Origin: Persicitalea sp038242095
GTDB taxonomy: Bacteria; Bacteroidota; Bacteroidia; Cytophagales; Spirosomataceae
Reading direction: 5' to 3'
DNA length: 16,761 bases
Assembly: GCA_038242095.1 (NCBI GenBank)
Contig: JBBSSJ010000077.1
Coordinates: forward strand, 1-16,761
The notes under the pieces are model-generated. The model saw only the letters and a list, made by a program, of their open reading frames with translations, searched no databases and was not told where the DNA came from. This document shows, piece by piece, positions 6,624 through 13,755 of the stretch (position 1 is its first letter; each line of letters starts with the position of its first letter). The position numbers and the translations under genes were made by a program.

Positions 6624-7211
6624 TTACTTCATAGCGGCCAATTTATCCAGGTCGAGATCTTCGGCGACTTTTCTCATTACTTCCAACGACATATTGACCG
6701 TCATAATCCCGACTTTAAAGCGATTTTTGGCCATAATTCTGATAGTACCATTCCCATTACCTGCTTTCTCCTGGCTATACGTTTCAAAAGCGGGAAAACC
6801 TTTGATCTTCACATTTTTGGCGGTTGTGGTAGCCTCATCAGTATCCACTTCAAAATCGCGCTCTTCGCTTTCCCTCTCGTTGTCTGCTTTGTCGGTGATG
6901 GTGATCAATACCGTCTTATCGCCCTTCTCGTTTTCGTAATTGCCCATTGCTTCCGAAGAACTCGATTCCGAACTGCCCACTGCTTGCTTAAGCGTCATTC
7001 CCGCCGCCGTAGCGGGCAGCAAGTTTTTGAGTTGTTTGAAATCTACAGGCGTATATTTTTCGAATTCTTCAGCGCCATCTTCTGGCTCGCTGGCATCATC
7101 TACTATTTCCAATTCATCCTGGTCGTCGACAGATTCAGATTCTTCGGAAGATCCGCCGCATCCCATCATAAATGCCGCCAGCATCGCGGTCCACAAAAAA
7201 TTGCGTTTCAT
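6624..7211 (-). CDS. Acidic lipoprotein, intact paralog of the interrupted neighbour
   Basis: A 195-residue protein: signal peptide with a lipobox-like FMMGC (Cys18), then a strongly acidic Ser/Glu/Asp linker (19-53), then a domain with PVDFKQLKNLLPATAAG at its start and a C-terminal part ending LDLDKLAAMK. It shares this architecture and several blocks with the interrupted gene at 5886-6482, so the two are tandem duplicates. The family is not one I can name. The long acidic linker suggests surface or periplasmic exposure. A strong terminator follows it. The upstream gap to lgt (7212-7273) is AT-rich, with no clear TAnnTTTG box. The function is unknown; lipoprotein status is fairly sure. Confidence 0.8.
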   Translation of the reverse strand: MKRNFLWTAMLAAFMMGCGGSSEESESVDDQDELEIVDDASEPEDGAEEFEKYTPVDFKQLKNLLPATAAGMTLKQAVGSSESSSSEAMGNYENEKGDKTVLITITDKADNERESEERDFEVDTDEATTTAKNVKIKGFPAFETYSQEKAGNGNGTIRIMAKNRFKVGIMTVNMSLEVMRKVAEDLDLDKLAAMK

Positions 7212-7273
7212 GTACTGAGGAAGTTTATTGATTAAATTAATTAAAGGGGAAAGCGTTTTTTACAAGAAGATAA

Positions 7274-8119
7274 TCAAACCGAAATCGGCTCCCGCTCGAG
7301 TTGATTTGTATTTCGTTGGGAACGCACCACGAAATAAACGCCCAGCAATACCGCCGGGATGCTCAGGAACTGCCCCATGTTGAGCGGCAGGCTATTCTCG
7401 AAGTTGACCTGATTTTCTTTAAAAAACTCGTAGACAAAACGTAATCCGAACACTACGATCAGGAAAATGCCTAGCAGCAGGCCGCGTGGCGTGGCGGCTT
7501 TATATTTATTCCAAATCGCAAACAGTACGAGCGTCAGAATGAGGCAGGAAAGGGATTCGTAGAGTTGCGAAGGGTGGCGCGGGTACTGACTGAATTCGGT
7601 GTTTCGCAAGAAAAGAAAAGCCCAGGGTGCGTCCGTGACTTTACCGACGATCTCGGAGTTCATCAGGTTGCCAAAGCGAATAAACGCCCCGCCCAGTGCC
7701 GCCACGATCACCATGCGGTCGGTGAGCCACAGGAACGTTTGGCCAGTGGCCTTGCGTTTACGGGTATAAAGCCACAAACCGATCAGAATTCCGATCAGCG
7801 CGCCGTGGCTGGCGAGCCCGGCGAAGGGGGGCAGGATGATTTCAAGCGGATTGGTCAGGAAGACGCTGGGCTCGTAAAAAAGGAAATGCCCAAGCCGCGC
7901 CCCGAGGACGGTCGAGGCCACCATCACGAGCGTCAAAGTATCGATGTCTTCGAGTGGTTTGCCCTCTTTCTTGAAAATATGCGTCATGATCTGCTGGCCG
8001 AACAGGAAGCCCGCCGCAAACAGCAACCCGTACCAGCGGATGGTGAAGGGGCCGAAGCCCATAAACTCGGGAATCGTAAAAATATCGGGACTGACGTCCC
8101 AGGTGATGTAGCTAAGCAT
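7274..8119 (-). CDS. lgt: Prolipoprotein diacylglyceryl transferase
   Basis: A 281-residue inner-membrane enzyme that moves a diacylglyceryl group from phosphatidylglycerol to the lipobox cysteine of prolipoproteins, the first step of lipoprotein maturation. About seven membrane segments are visible. Key blocks are ASHGALIG (103-110, with the essential His105), the Lgt signature GGAFIRFGNLMNSEIVG (143-159, containing Arg148 and Asn151), and HPSQLYE (182-188). The length is normal. The start MLSYITWDVSP is an ATG at 8119, and a TAnnTTTG box lies about 26 bases upstream. It is divergent from yidD and next to two lipoprotein genes that would be its substrates. Confidence 0.96.
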   Translation of the reverse strand: MLSYITWDVSPDIFTIPEFMGFGPFTIRWYGLLFAAGFLFGQQIMTHIFKKEGKPLEDIDTLTLVMVASTVLGARLGHFLFYEPSVFLTNPLEIILPPFAGLASHGALIGILIGLWLYTRKRKATGQTFLWLTDRMVIVAALGGAFIRFGNLMNSEIVGKVTDAPWAFLFLRNTEFSQYPRHPSQLYESLSCLILTLVLFAIWNKYKAATPRGLLLGIFLIVVFGLRFVYEFFKENQVNFENSLPLNMGQFLSIPAVLLGVYFVVRSQRNTNQLEREPISV

Positions 8120-8144
8120 TCGGGTGGGTGGGTGTTAAATTTGC

Positions 8145-8179
8145 CAAAGTTAAGATTTTCGTTCGGAAGTAAAGGTCAA
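8145..8179 (-). promoter_or_regulatory. Candidate lgt promoter
   Basis: On the minus strand TAACTTTG (8145-8152) matches TAnnTTTG, and TTG (8177-8179) lies upstream with a 24-base spacer, one longer than usual. On the plus strand TAAATTTG at 8136-8143 could serve yidD, but no TTG is found at a proper distance. Confidence 0.35.
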
Positions 8180-8204
8180 TGAGGAGTGATGAATGATTAC
8201 AGAG

Positions 8205-8216
8205 CCGCTATAGCGG
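8205..8216. repeat. Perfect 12-bp palindrome upstream of yidD
   Basis: CCGCTATAGCGG is its own reverse complement, 12 bases before the yidD ATG. ATTAC (8196-8200) and GTAAT (8216-8220) form a looser outer pair. It could be an operator or an mRNA hairpin near the ribosome-binding site. No direct evidence of function. Confidence 0.4.
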
Positions 8217-8228
8217 TAATGAATTGCT

Positions 8229-8438
8229 ATGAAAACTATACTTATCTCGCTCGTAAGAATTTATCAGGGCGTCCTTTCGCCCTACCTGCCCAACGCCTGC
8301 CGTTATACGCCCACCTGCTCGCAGTACATGATTCAGGCCATCACCAAACACGGCGCACTCAAAGGCGGCTGGCTCGGCCTCAAACGCTTCGGCCGCTGCC
8401 ATCCCTGGGGCGGCAGTGGGCTGGATCCGGTACCATAA
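8229..8438 (+). CDS. yidD: Membrane protein insertion efficiency factor YidD
   Basis: A 69-residue protein with the full YidD pattern: an amphipathic N-terminus (MKTILISLVRIYQGVLSPYL), CRYTPTCSQYMIQAI in the middle and KRFGRCHPWGGSGLDPVP at the end. YidD associates with the inner membrane and assists YidC-dependent protein insertion. The length is normal. In many bacteria it lies between rnpA and yidC; here it stands alone, divergent from lgt. It starts with ATG. The AGGAG at 8181-8185 is too far away to act as its ribosome-binding site. Confidence 0.95.
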   Translation: MKTILISLVRIYQGVLSPYLPNACRYTPTCSQYMIQAITKHGALKGGWLGLKRFGRCHPWGGSGLDPVP

Positions 8439-8480
8439 CGTCGTGCGTTGTGAGCAATAGTTTTCCTGTGGGTCAAACGT

Positions 8481-8551
8481 TTACCGGGTGAAGGGCTTTC
8501 ATTTGTGATTTATTAGCCGTTAACCCTCAACCATTTAACCTTTACCCGTAA
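8481..8551. repeat. Long inverted repeat between convergent yidD and moxR
   Basis: TTACCGGGTGAAGG (8481-8494) pairs with CCTTTACCCGTAA (8539-8551): 13 pairs with one wobble and one bulged C, around a 44-base loop. It lies between the two convergent gene ends, where a bidirectional transcription stop would be useful. There is no T-run, so a terminator role is uncertain. Confidence 0.4.
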
Positions 8552-8566
8552 GCGAATTCAAAAGCA

Positions 8567-9523
8567 TTATCCTCCAATCGCTACTTTCCTTAATATAGAG
8601 TCGATGATCGTGCCGGTGCGGATGCCGTCGGCTTCGGCTTCGTAGTTGAGCAGGATGCGGTGGTTCATGATGTCGGGCGCGAGTTCTTTTATGTCCTCGG
8701 GCAGCACGTAGTCGCGGCCTTCGAGGTAGGCCATCGCCTTGGCGGCCAGATTGAGGTTGATCGTGGCCCGGGGCGACACGCCGAATTGGATGTACCGCGC
8801 TTCGTCGCGCAGACCGTAGTCGAGTGGGTGCCGGGTGGCGAATACCAGCTCGATGATGTAGCGCTCGAGCGTGTCGGAAATATTGACCTTGTTGACTTCG
8901 TTTCTGATCGCAAAAACATCGTCCTTACCCATGATGGGGGCCACTCTGTAGTCGAAATTAAGGTCGGCCATGCGGCGCATTACTTCAAGTTCTTCGGCGC
9001 GGTCGAGGTAGTCGACGTACACTTTCATCATGAAGCGGTCGAGCTGGGCTTCAGGCAGGGGGTAGGTACCTTCCTGTTCCACCGGATTTTGGGTAGCTAA
9101 GACCAAAAAAGGGCGATCGAGCAGATAGGTATCGTTGCCGATCGTTACTTGCTTTTCCTGCATCGCTTCCAGTAGCGCCGACTGCACCTTGGCGGGCGAA
9201 CGGTTGACCTCGTCGGCCAGGATGATGTTGGCAAAAATCGGCCCTTTCTTCACTTCGTAATCTCCGATCTTAGGCTTGTAGATCATAGTGCCGATCAGGT
9301 CGGCGGGCAGCAGGTCCGGCGTGAATTGGATGCGGTGAAAATTGAGGTCCAATACCCGGGCGAGCGTGTTGATCGTCAAAGTCTTGGCGAGCCCCGGTAC
9401 ACCTTCCAGCAGGACGTGCCCACCCGTAAACAGACTGATGAGCAGTCGGTTCAGGAGTCTTTCCTGACCCACCACCACCTTGCCCATCTCGTCGAGAAGT
9501 TCTTTTATTTTGTCTAAGTACAT
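8567..9523 (-). CDS. MoxR-family AAA+ ATPase
   Basis: A 318-residue MoxR ATPase, a cytoplasmic chaperone-like protein that usually helps activate or assemble proteins with von Willebrand A domains. Motifs: Walker A GVPGLAKT (41-48), Walker B ILADEVNR (101-108), sensor ATQNP (143-147) and the arginine finger in EAQLDRF (158-164). The C-terminal lid ends SILRKVAIGG. The length is normal. The ATG at 9523 is chosen. A TTG at 9580 would add 19 hydrophobic residues not seen in the family and would read through a tandem repeat in the leader. Its usual partner genes (DUF58, BatA/BatB) are not adjacent: convergent yidD follows, and prmC precedes it by 100 bases. Confidence 0.93.
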   Translation of the reverse strand: MYLDKIKELLDEMGKVVVGQERLLNRLLISLFTGGHVLLEGVPGLAKTLTINTLARVLDLNFHRIQFTPDLLPADLIGTMIYKPKIGDYEVKKGPIFANIILADEVNRSPAKVQSALLEAMQEKQVTIGNDTYLLDRPFLVLATQNPVEQEGTYPLPEAQLDRFMMKVYVDYLDRAEELEVMRRMADLNFDYRVAPIMGKDDVFAIRNEVNKVNISDTLERYIIELVFATRHPLDYGLRDEARYIQFGVSPRATINLNLAAKAMAYLEGRDYVLPEDIKELAPDIMNHRILLNYEAEADGIRTGTIIDSILRKVAIGG

Positions 9524-9535
9524 ATAAAAAAGGAG

Positions 9536-9559
9536 GGGCAAAGGTCCAAAGGCACAAAG
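9536..9559 (-). repeat. Three tandem 8-base units in the moxR leader
   Basis: On the minus strand the leader reads CTTTGTGC, CTTTGGAC, CTTTGCCC: three consecutive units of CTTTGnnC, 13 bases before the moxR ATG. CTTTG resembles the end of the Bacteroidota -7 box, though none of the three is a full TAnnTTTG match. The role is unknown. Confidence 0.4.
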
Positions 9560-9597
9560 ATTTAGGTGCCTGAAATTCAAAAATTACCCAATTACAC

Positions 9598-9615
9598 GAC
9601 CGCGCGGGCGGCCCC
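9598..9615. repeat. 18-base hairpin repeat, copy 1 (prmC-moxR gap)
   Basis: GACCGCGCGGGCGGCCCC forms a CCGC/GCGG stem with a GCGG loop. The second copy at 12264-12281 differs at two positions that pair with each other (C-G here, A-T there), so the stem is kept. AATTACAC-type sequences flank it. It lies just after the prmC stop on the minus strand. Confidence 0.55.
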
Positions 9616-9623
9616 GTTAACAA

Positions 9624-10493
9624 TTACACAACCTGCCCGCCAACGGCTCTTACGAACCGATTCTTTCCGTGAATATCTTTCAGGATTTCTACGTTTTCGT
9701 AGCCTCTTTCGGTGAAGACTTGCTGGGTTTCGGGACCGTACTGCTCGTTGATTTCTACGTAACAGCGGCCGCCGCTTTTAAGGTGATGTTGCCCGAAATC
9801 GGCGATCGCTTTATAAAAAAGCAATGGGTCGCTGTCTTCCACGAATAACGCCTCGTGTGGTTCGAAGCGCAGCACATTAGGCCGCATGTGATCCGCCTCG
9901 GCGTAGGTGACGTAGGGCGGATTGCTCACCAAACAATCAAATTTGGCGGGTGCGTCGGGCAGCGGAAACTCCACGTCCAGCATATCCTGCTTATCAAAAT
10001 GCACGTCGGCCATGAGTTGGCGGGCGTTCTCACGCGCCACGGTCAGCGCCTCGTCGCTCACGTCCCAGGCGTGGACGGTAGCATGGGGCAGAAAGCGGGC
10101 CAACACGATGGCAATGCAGCCGCTGCCGGTACCGATGTCGAGAATCGAGGGCTTGTCTTCCGGTTCGGCGTAATCGCGCGTCACCAGGCGGACGAGCTCT
10201 TCGGTTTCAGGCCGGGGGATGAGCACCGAAGCCGAAACCTGAAACGTCAGGCCGCAGAATTCGGTCGAGCCGATGATGTGCTGAATGGGCTCGTTGCGGT
10301 TGAGCCGCGCCACGATGCCGTCCCAATCGGGTTGCGCCTGGGTGTCGGCGATGGGGCGGTCGACCATCACATCCACGCTCCGCAGGCGCAGGTAATGCTC
10401 TAAAAGCATGAAGGCGATGGCCTGGGTTTCTTTGGGCGGATAGGCGTCTATCTGCTGAATGAGTCGATGGTAAAGCTGACGGGCCGAGGTCAT
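9624..10493 (-). CDS. prmC: Peptide chain release factor N5-glutamine methyltransferase
   Basis: A 289-residue methyltransferase that modifies the Gln of the GGQ motif in release factors RF1/RF2, improving translation termination. It has an N-terminal helical domain (about 1-85), QHIIGSTEFCG (71-81) and RPETEELV (94-101) leading into the SAM-binding core, motif I DIGTGSGCIAI (119-129), the catalytic NPPY (191-194), and EPHEALF (211-217), all standard for PrmC/HemK. The length is normal. It starts at an ATG at 10493. It precedes moxR by 100 bases, a gap that holds the hairpin repeat; the two may or may not share a transcript. Confidence 0.95.
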   Translation of the reverse strand: MTSARQLYHRLIQQIDAYPPKETQAIAFMLLEHYLRLRSVDVMVDRPIADTQAQPDWDGIVARLNRNEPIQHIIGSTEFCGLTFQVSASVLIPRPETEELVRLVTRDYAEPEDKPSILDIGTGSGCIAIVLARFLPHATVHAWDVSDEALTVARENARQLMADVHFDKQDMLDVEFPLPDAPAKFDCLVSNPPYVTYAEADHMRPNVLRFEPHEALFVEDSDPLLFYKAIADFGQHHLKSGGRCYVEINEQYGPETQQVFTERGYENVEILKDIHGKNRFVRAVGGQVV

Positions 10494-10550
10494 GGAAAGG
10501 GCTGGTTTCGGTACTTGAGCCCGAAAGTTAGCGAATTTAGCCGGGTCGCG

Positions 10551-10564
10551 CCGCCGGACGGCGG
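10551..10564. repeat. GC hairpin related to the 390-405 palindrome
   Basis: CCGCCG-GA-CGGCGG lies between the FeS-protein stop and the prmC start. It shares its stem with 390-405, and the upstream bases GTCGCG resemble GACGCT there (about 16 of 20 bases alike). On the plus strand GAGTTTTCTT follows, but no plus-strand gene ends here, so it is not called a terminator. Confidence 0.4.
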
Positions 10565-10593
10565 GAGTTTTCTTGCCTCTTCCTATACAATCA

Positions 10594-12153
10594 TTACGAC
10601 AGAGCCTTGATTTTGGGCATATCGTTGCCCGCCATAACCTCGGGCGCGATCATTACGCGGCTGTGCGGATCGGCGTTTTCGAGGTTCAGCACACCGCGCG
10701 GACAAACCGCCGAGCAAATGCCGCAACCCACGCAGGAAGAACGCACAATGTCCTGGCCCTTTTGGGCGTAGGCGCGCACGTCGATGCCCATTTCACAGTA
10801 AGTGGAGCAGTTGCCGCACGAAATGCACTGCCCGCCGTTGGTCGTAATGCGGAAGCGCGATTTGTAGCGTTGCACCAAACCCAGGTAGGCTGCCAGCGGA
10901 CAACCGAAGCGACACCACACACGATTGCCCATGAACGGATAAAAGCCCACGCCCACGATGCCCGAAAACAAAGCCCCAATCCAAAATCCATAAGCCGAGC
11001 GTACGGAGTAGGTGTTCAGTGGCCCAATGTTGGACTGGCCCGTGAAGTAGCTATAAAGTACGAGGGCCGTCATGATGATGGCAAAAGCCAATACCCCATG
11101 AATAAGATAGCGCTCGATTTTCCAGGCACGCATCGATTTATCGGACAACTGACGGTAGGGGTCACCCAGGGTTTCGGCCAGGCCACCGCAGCCGCACACC
11201 CACGAGCAGTACCAGCGCTTACCGTAGAGATAGGTGAACACAGGGACGGCAATCAAAAACAACGCTATCCCCCAGACCAGCATAAAAATGCCTAGTGAAC
11301 CGCTGCTGATGAGTTCGTTGAGGTTGTAGTCAAAGAAGAAGTCATAATCCAGCGGCCATATATTTTTGAAATCATAGAAAGGCTGGTTGAGCCGAACCAA
11401 AATTTCGGGAATCAGGAAAGCGAAGGAGGTCTGAAAAAACATGACCGATACCGTCCGCGTCATTTCGTAGGGCGAGTGGCGGTATTTTATAATCATGCGG
11501 ATGCCCATCACCAGAATACAGAGCGTGTACAGGAAACCGTACAAAAACCATTGCGAGGCCGGCCCACCGTTCAGCGCTTCGCTGATGGGATCGACGAGCA
11601 GGACCCAATTGACGATGTATTCGGGATAAAAATAGAGCACGATGTAAAACAGAATTAGAAAGGTACCCAGTAAAATGCCCACCCAGCCGCGCGAAGTAGT
11701 CGGATCGTGGTAAATATGGTCATTCTTGATACCTGGCAGTAGCCGCCTTTTTGGGAAGATATACATTAGCGCGCCCAGAATTGCTACGCCAAAGCTCAGC
11801 CAAAACCACAGCGCGGTATGCTCGGTAATCGGTCCCTCAGAAGCCGCTTTGGTTACGGAAAAGGCCAGGTTATCGTAGATAACTTGGTTATCCTTCTTGG
11901 CTTCTTTGAGTTCTTGGTTTACCTCTTCCTGAATTTTCCTAAAGTCGTTGCTGAACTCGAAAGCGGTGTTGTAAGTCCTGCCCAGCATTGGCTTGACTTT
12001 GTCCTTGAGCAGGGCGTACTGCGCTGCCTTGACATTGGTAGAATCTTGCAGGATATCCTCAGTGAGCGTGTACTTGCCCAAACTCAAAGTGGCAATCCAG
12101 ACGCCAAATCCCAAGACAAAAAGCGTCAGGCCGATTTTTTGAACAATATTCAT
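10594..12153 (-). CDS. Multi-span membrane 4Fe-4S protein (NapH/CcoG-like polyferredoxin)
   Basis: A 519-residue protein. One membrane span at about 4-24 is followed by a soluble, partly coiled-coil region (30-110), then several spans (about 113-133, 155-180, 200-222, 285-308, 350-370, 390-408). Two membrane-border motifs, CSWVCGCGG (C316, C320, C322) and WCRFGCP (C414, C418), resemble those of NapH/NosR-type electron-transfer proteins. The C-terminal domain has two full ferredoxin motifs: C443xxC446xxC449xxxC453 and C474xxC477xxC480xxxC484P, predicted to hold two 4Fe-4S clusters. Such proteins pass electrons across or at the membrane. The FAD/NAD oxidoreductase gene lies 180 bases upstream, so it is the likely redox partner. 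Electron donor and acceptor cannot be read from sequence. This is not a confident CcoG: the N-terminal region is different. Confidence 0.8.
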   Translation of the reverse strand: MNIVQKIGLTLFVLGFGVWIATLSLGKYTLTEDILQDSTNVKAAQYALLKDKVKPMLGRTYNTAFEFSNDFRKIQEEVNQELKEAKKDNQVIYDNLAFSVTKAASEGPITEHTALWFWLSFGVAILGALMYIFPKRRLLPGIKNDHIYHDPTTSRGWVGILLGTFLILFYIVLYFYPEYIVNWVLLVDPISEALNGGPASQWFLYGFLYTLCILVMGIRMIIKYRHSPYEMTRTVSVMFFQTSFAFLIPEILVRLNQPFYDFKNIWPLDYDFFFDYNLNELISSGSLGIFMLVWGIALFLIAVPVFTYLYGKRWYCSWVCGCGGLAETLGDPYRQLSDKSMRAWKIERYLIHGVLAFAIIMTALVLYSYFTGQSNIGPLNTYSVRSAYGFWIGALFSGIVGVGFYPFMGNRVWCRFGCPLAAYLGLVQRYKSRFRITTNGGQCISCGNCSTYCEMGIDVRAYAQKGQDIVRSSCVGCGICSAVCPRGVLNLENADPHSRVMIAPEVMAGNDMPKIKALS

Positions 12154-12158
12154 GTTGC

Positions 12159-12331
12159 TGTGTAACTGTTTAATCGTGTAACTGTGTAATTGCTTTTTGT
12201 GGAGGCGTGTAAATATGGGAGCGTGTTGGCGTGTACGATTTATTATGAGTTAATAGCTTAAACGACAGCGCGGGCTGCCCCCTAAACTCTTCAACAAACA
12301 AACCTCGATCACACAATTAAACAATTACACA
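12159..12331. repeat. Intergenic inverted repeat with central hairpin
   Basis: The arms are at 12159-12184 and, reversed, at 12306-12331. Read in the same sense they agree at about 21 of 26 bases (TGTGTAAyTGTTTAATyGTGT). They flank about 120 bases that contain the 18-base hairpin copy at 12264-12281. It fills almost the whole gap between the FAD oxidoreductase and the FeS protein. No ORF inside is credible. It may be a small non-autonomous repeat element or a structured leader. Confidence 0.5.
12264..12281. repeat. 18-base hairpin repeat, copy 2
   Basis: GACAGCGCGGGCTGCCCC has a CAGC/GCTG stem with a GCGG loop. It is identical to 9598-9615 except for one compensated base pair. It lies in the leader region of the FeS-protein gene when read on the minus strand. 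Confidence 0.55.
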
Positions 12332-12333
12332 AT

Positions 12334-13695
12334 CTACCGCCACGCCCGCTCCCAGAGACATGCTTTGCCGCCTAGTTTGACATTGTGCTTGGGGCTGTGT
12401 TTATTGAATGCTTTAACGATCGGCTGTTCGTAGCGCTTGGAAAACTCGGGATCGAAATGGGCGCCGCGAAAGTGCGAGAGTACGTAGCCGATGCTTCGCT
12501 TGCCGCTGATCCAGTTGGCGCATACTTCGTGCCGCAATCGCATCCCGAATGTATTGATGCCCGTGACGGCGTAGTTTTCGTCGCGATAGTTGATGCGGAG
12601 GGCGATTTTGCCGTCGGGATGCTCCCAGTAGAAAGTTTGCTGCCCGTCGGGTACCTTGGCCGGGACCTGTCCGTAGGTTTGGTACTCGATGTCGAGGAAC
12701 TTAGCCGAATTAAAAAATACGCCCGGCTGGTAGGGCGTCCTGGTCTGGCAGATGCTGCGGGCTACGGTTTCACCCATGATGCGGCCCGTGTACCAGATTT
12801 GCTCCACCGGCTTGCGGTCCTCGGGCGGGTTGCGGTGCTGCACGCAGTCGCCGATGGCGTACACGTCGGGGATGTTGGTTTCCAGAAACTCATTGACCAA
12901 AATCCCTTTGTCGGTTTCCAGTTCGGTTTCCTTGAACTGCTTAATGTTGGGGTGCATCCCTACGGCCAAACCCACAAACTGGCAGTCGATTGTCTCGCTG
13001 TCTTTGGTGGTGATGCTCGTTACGCGGAGGGCAGAGGCACGGTCGTTGTCGTCGTGGATGGCTTCCAGTTCGGTCTCGAGGCGCAGATCGATGCCGTGCT
13101 CGCGGATGTGGCGACCGACTAGTTTGGCTTCTTCCATCGGCAGCGTACCATTCCAGTAGGCATCTTCGCGCACCAGGATCGATACCGCGATGTCGCGGGT
13201 GCGCAACATCTCGGCCATCTCGATACCGATCAGTCCCCCCCCGACGATGACCGCCCGTTCGATCTTCTTCGTGTTCGTTTCCATCGAGTCCAAATCCTGA
13301 TAGCTGTACAGTCCCTGCACGCCTTCCAGGTCCTGTCCCGGCCAATCGAAGGTGTTACTTTCCGAGCCCACGCCCAGAATGAGTGTATCGTAGGTTAATT
13401 CGGTAGGTACGTCAGAACCGTCGGTATCAAGGTTAAGAGTTCTGTTTTTAAAATCGAATTTACTCACCCACGCCTGCCGCAATTCGATGCGGTTTTTCTC
13501 CCAAAAATAGTCTTCGTAGGGCTTGGTATGCTCGTACTTCATGTGGCCCATGTAGATGTACATCAGGGCAGTGCGGGAAAAGAAGTGTTCGGTCTCAGCC
13601 GAAATAACGGTGATGCGGTAATCGGTATGCTTCCGAATGTGCCGCGCGGCCGTGATCCCACTGATTCCATTGCCTAAGATAACAATATGCTTCAA
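12334..13695 (-). CDS. FAD-dependent pyridine-nucleotide oxidoreductase
   Basis: A 453-residue two-dinucleotide-binding-domain flavoprotein. The FAD motif is ILGNGISG (6-13), the NAD(P) motif is IVGGGLIGIE (150-159), and the second FAD motif is VYAIGDC (278-284). There is no CxxxxC redox pair, so it resembles rubredoxin/ferredoxin reductases and NirB-type FAD domains, not the disulfide reductases. Residues about 370-453 form an unusual C-terminal extension (CANWISGKRSIGYVLSHFRG). The start is a TTG at 13695, supported by the immediate KHIVILGNG; there is no in-frame ATG alternative nearby. The OsmC gene lies 60 bases upstream and the membrane FeS protein 180 bases downstream. It probably oxidises NAD(P)H and passes electrons to the FeS protein; the acceptor is inferred from neighbourhood. 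Confidence 0.88.
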   Translation of the reverse strand: MKHIVILGNGISGITAARHIRKHTDYRITVISAETEHFFSRTALMYIYMGHMKYEHTKPYEDYFWEKNRIELRQAWVSKFDFKNRTLNLDTDGSDVPTELTYDTLILGVGSESNTFDWPGQDLEGVQGLYSYQDLDSMETNTKKIERAVIVGGGLIGIEMAEMLRTRDIAVSILVREDAYWNGTLPMEEAKLVGRHIREHGIDLRLETELEAIHDDNDRASALRVTSITTKDSETIDCQFVGLAVGMHPNIKQFKETELETDKGILVNEFLETNIPDVYAIGDCVQHRNPPEDRKPVEQIWYTGRIMGETVARSICQTRTPYQPGVFFNSAKFLDIEYQTYGQVPAKVPDGQQTFYWEHPDGKIALRINYRDENYAVTGINTFGMRLRHEVCANWISGKRSIGYVLSHFRGAHFDPEFSKRYEQPIVKAFNKHSPKHNVKLGGKACLWERAWR

Positions 13696-13755
13696 GATTA
13701 ATGGAGAGTTGACAGTGAATGGGTTAAGCCAAATAATTAATTTGGCCGTTGGCCC

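Noticed and set aside
9524..9580. Earlier TTG start for moxR
   Set aside because: It adds 19 residues foreign to MoxR proteins and runs through the repeat-bearing leader; the ATG at 9523 gives the standard N-terminus.
10551..10575. GC stem followed by GAGTTTTCTT as a terminator
   Set aside because: The T-rich side is on the plus strand, where no gene ends; on the minus strand no T-run follows.
10573..11295. Plus-strand open frame of 240 codons opposite the FeS protein
   Set aside because: The minus-strand frame has cysteine motifs and membrane spans; the plus frame has neither.
12385..13122. Plus-strand open frame of 245 codons opposite the FAD oxidoreductase
   Set aside because: It is antisense to an unmistakable flavoprotein, with no motif or signal of its own.
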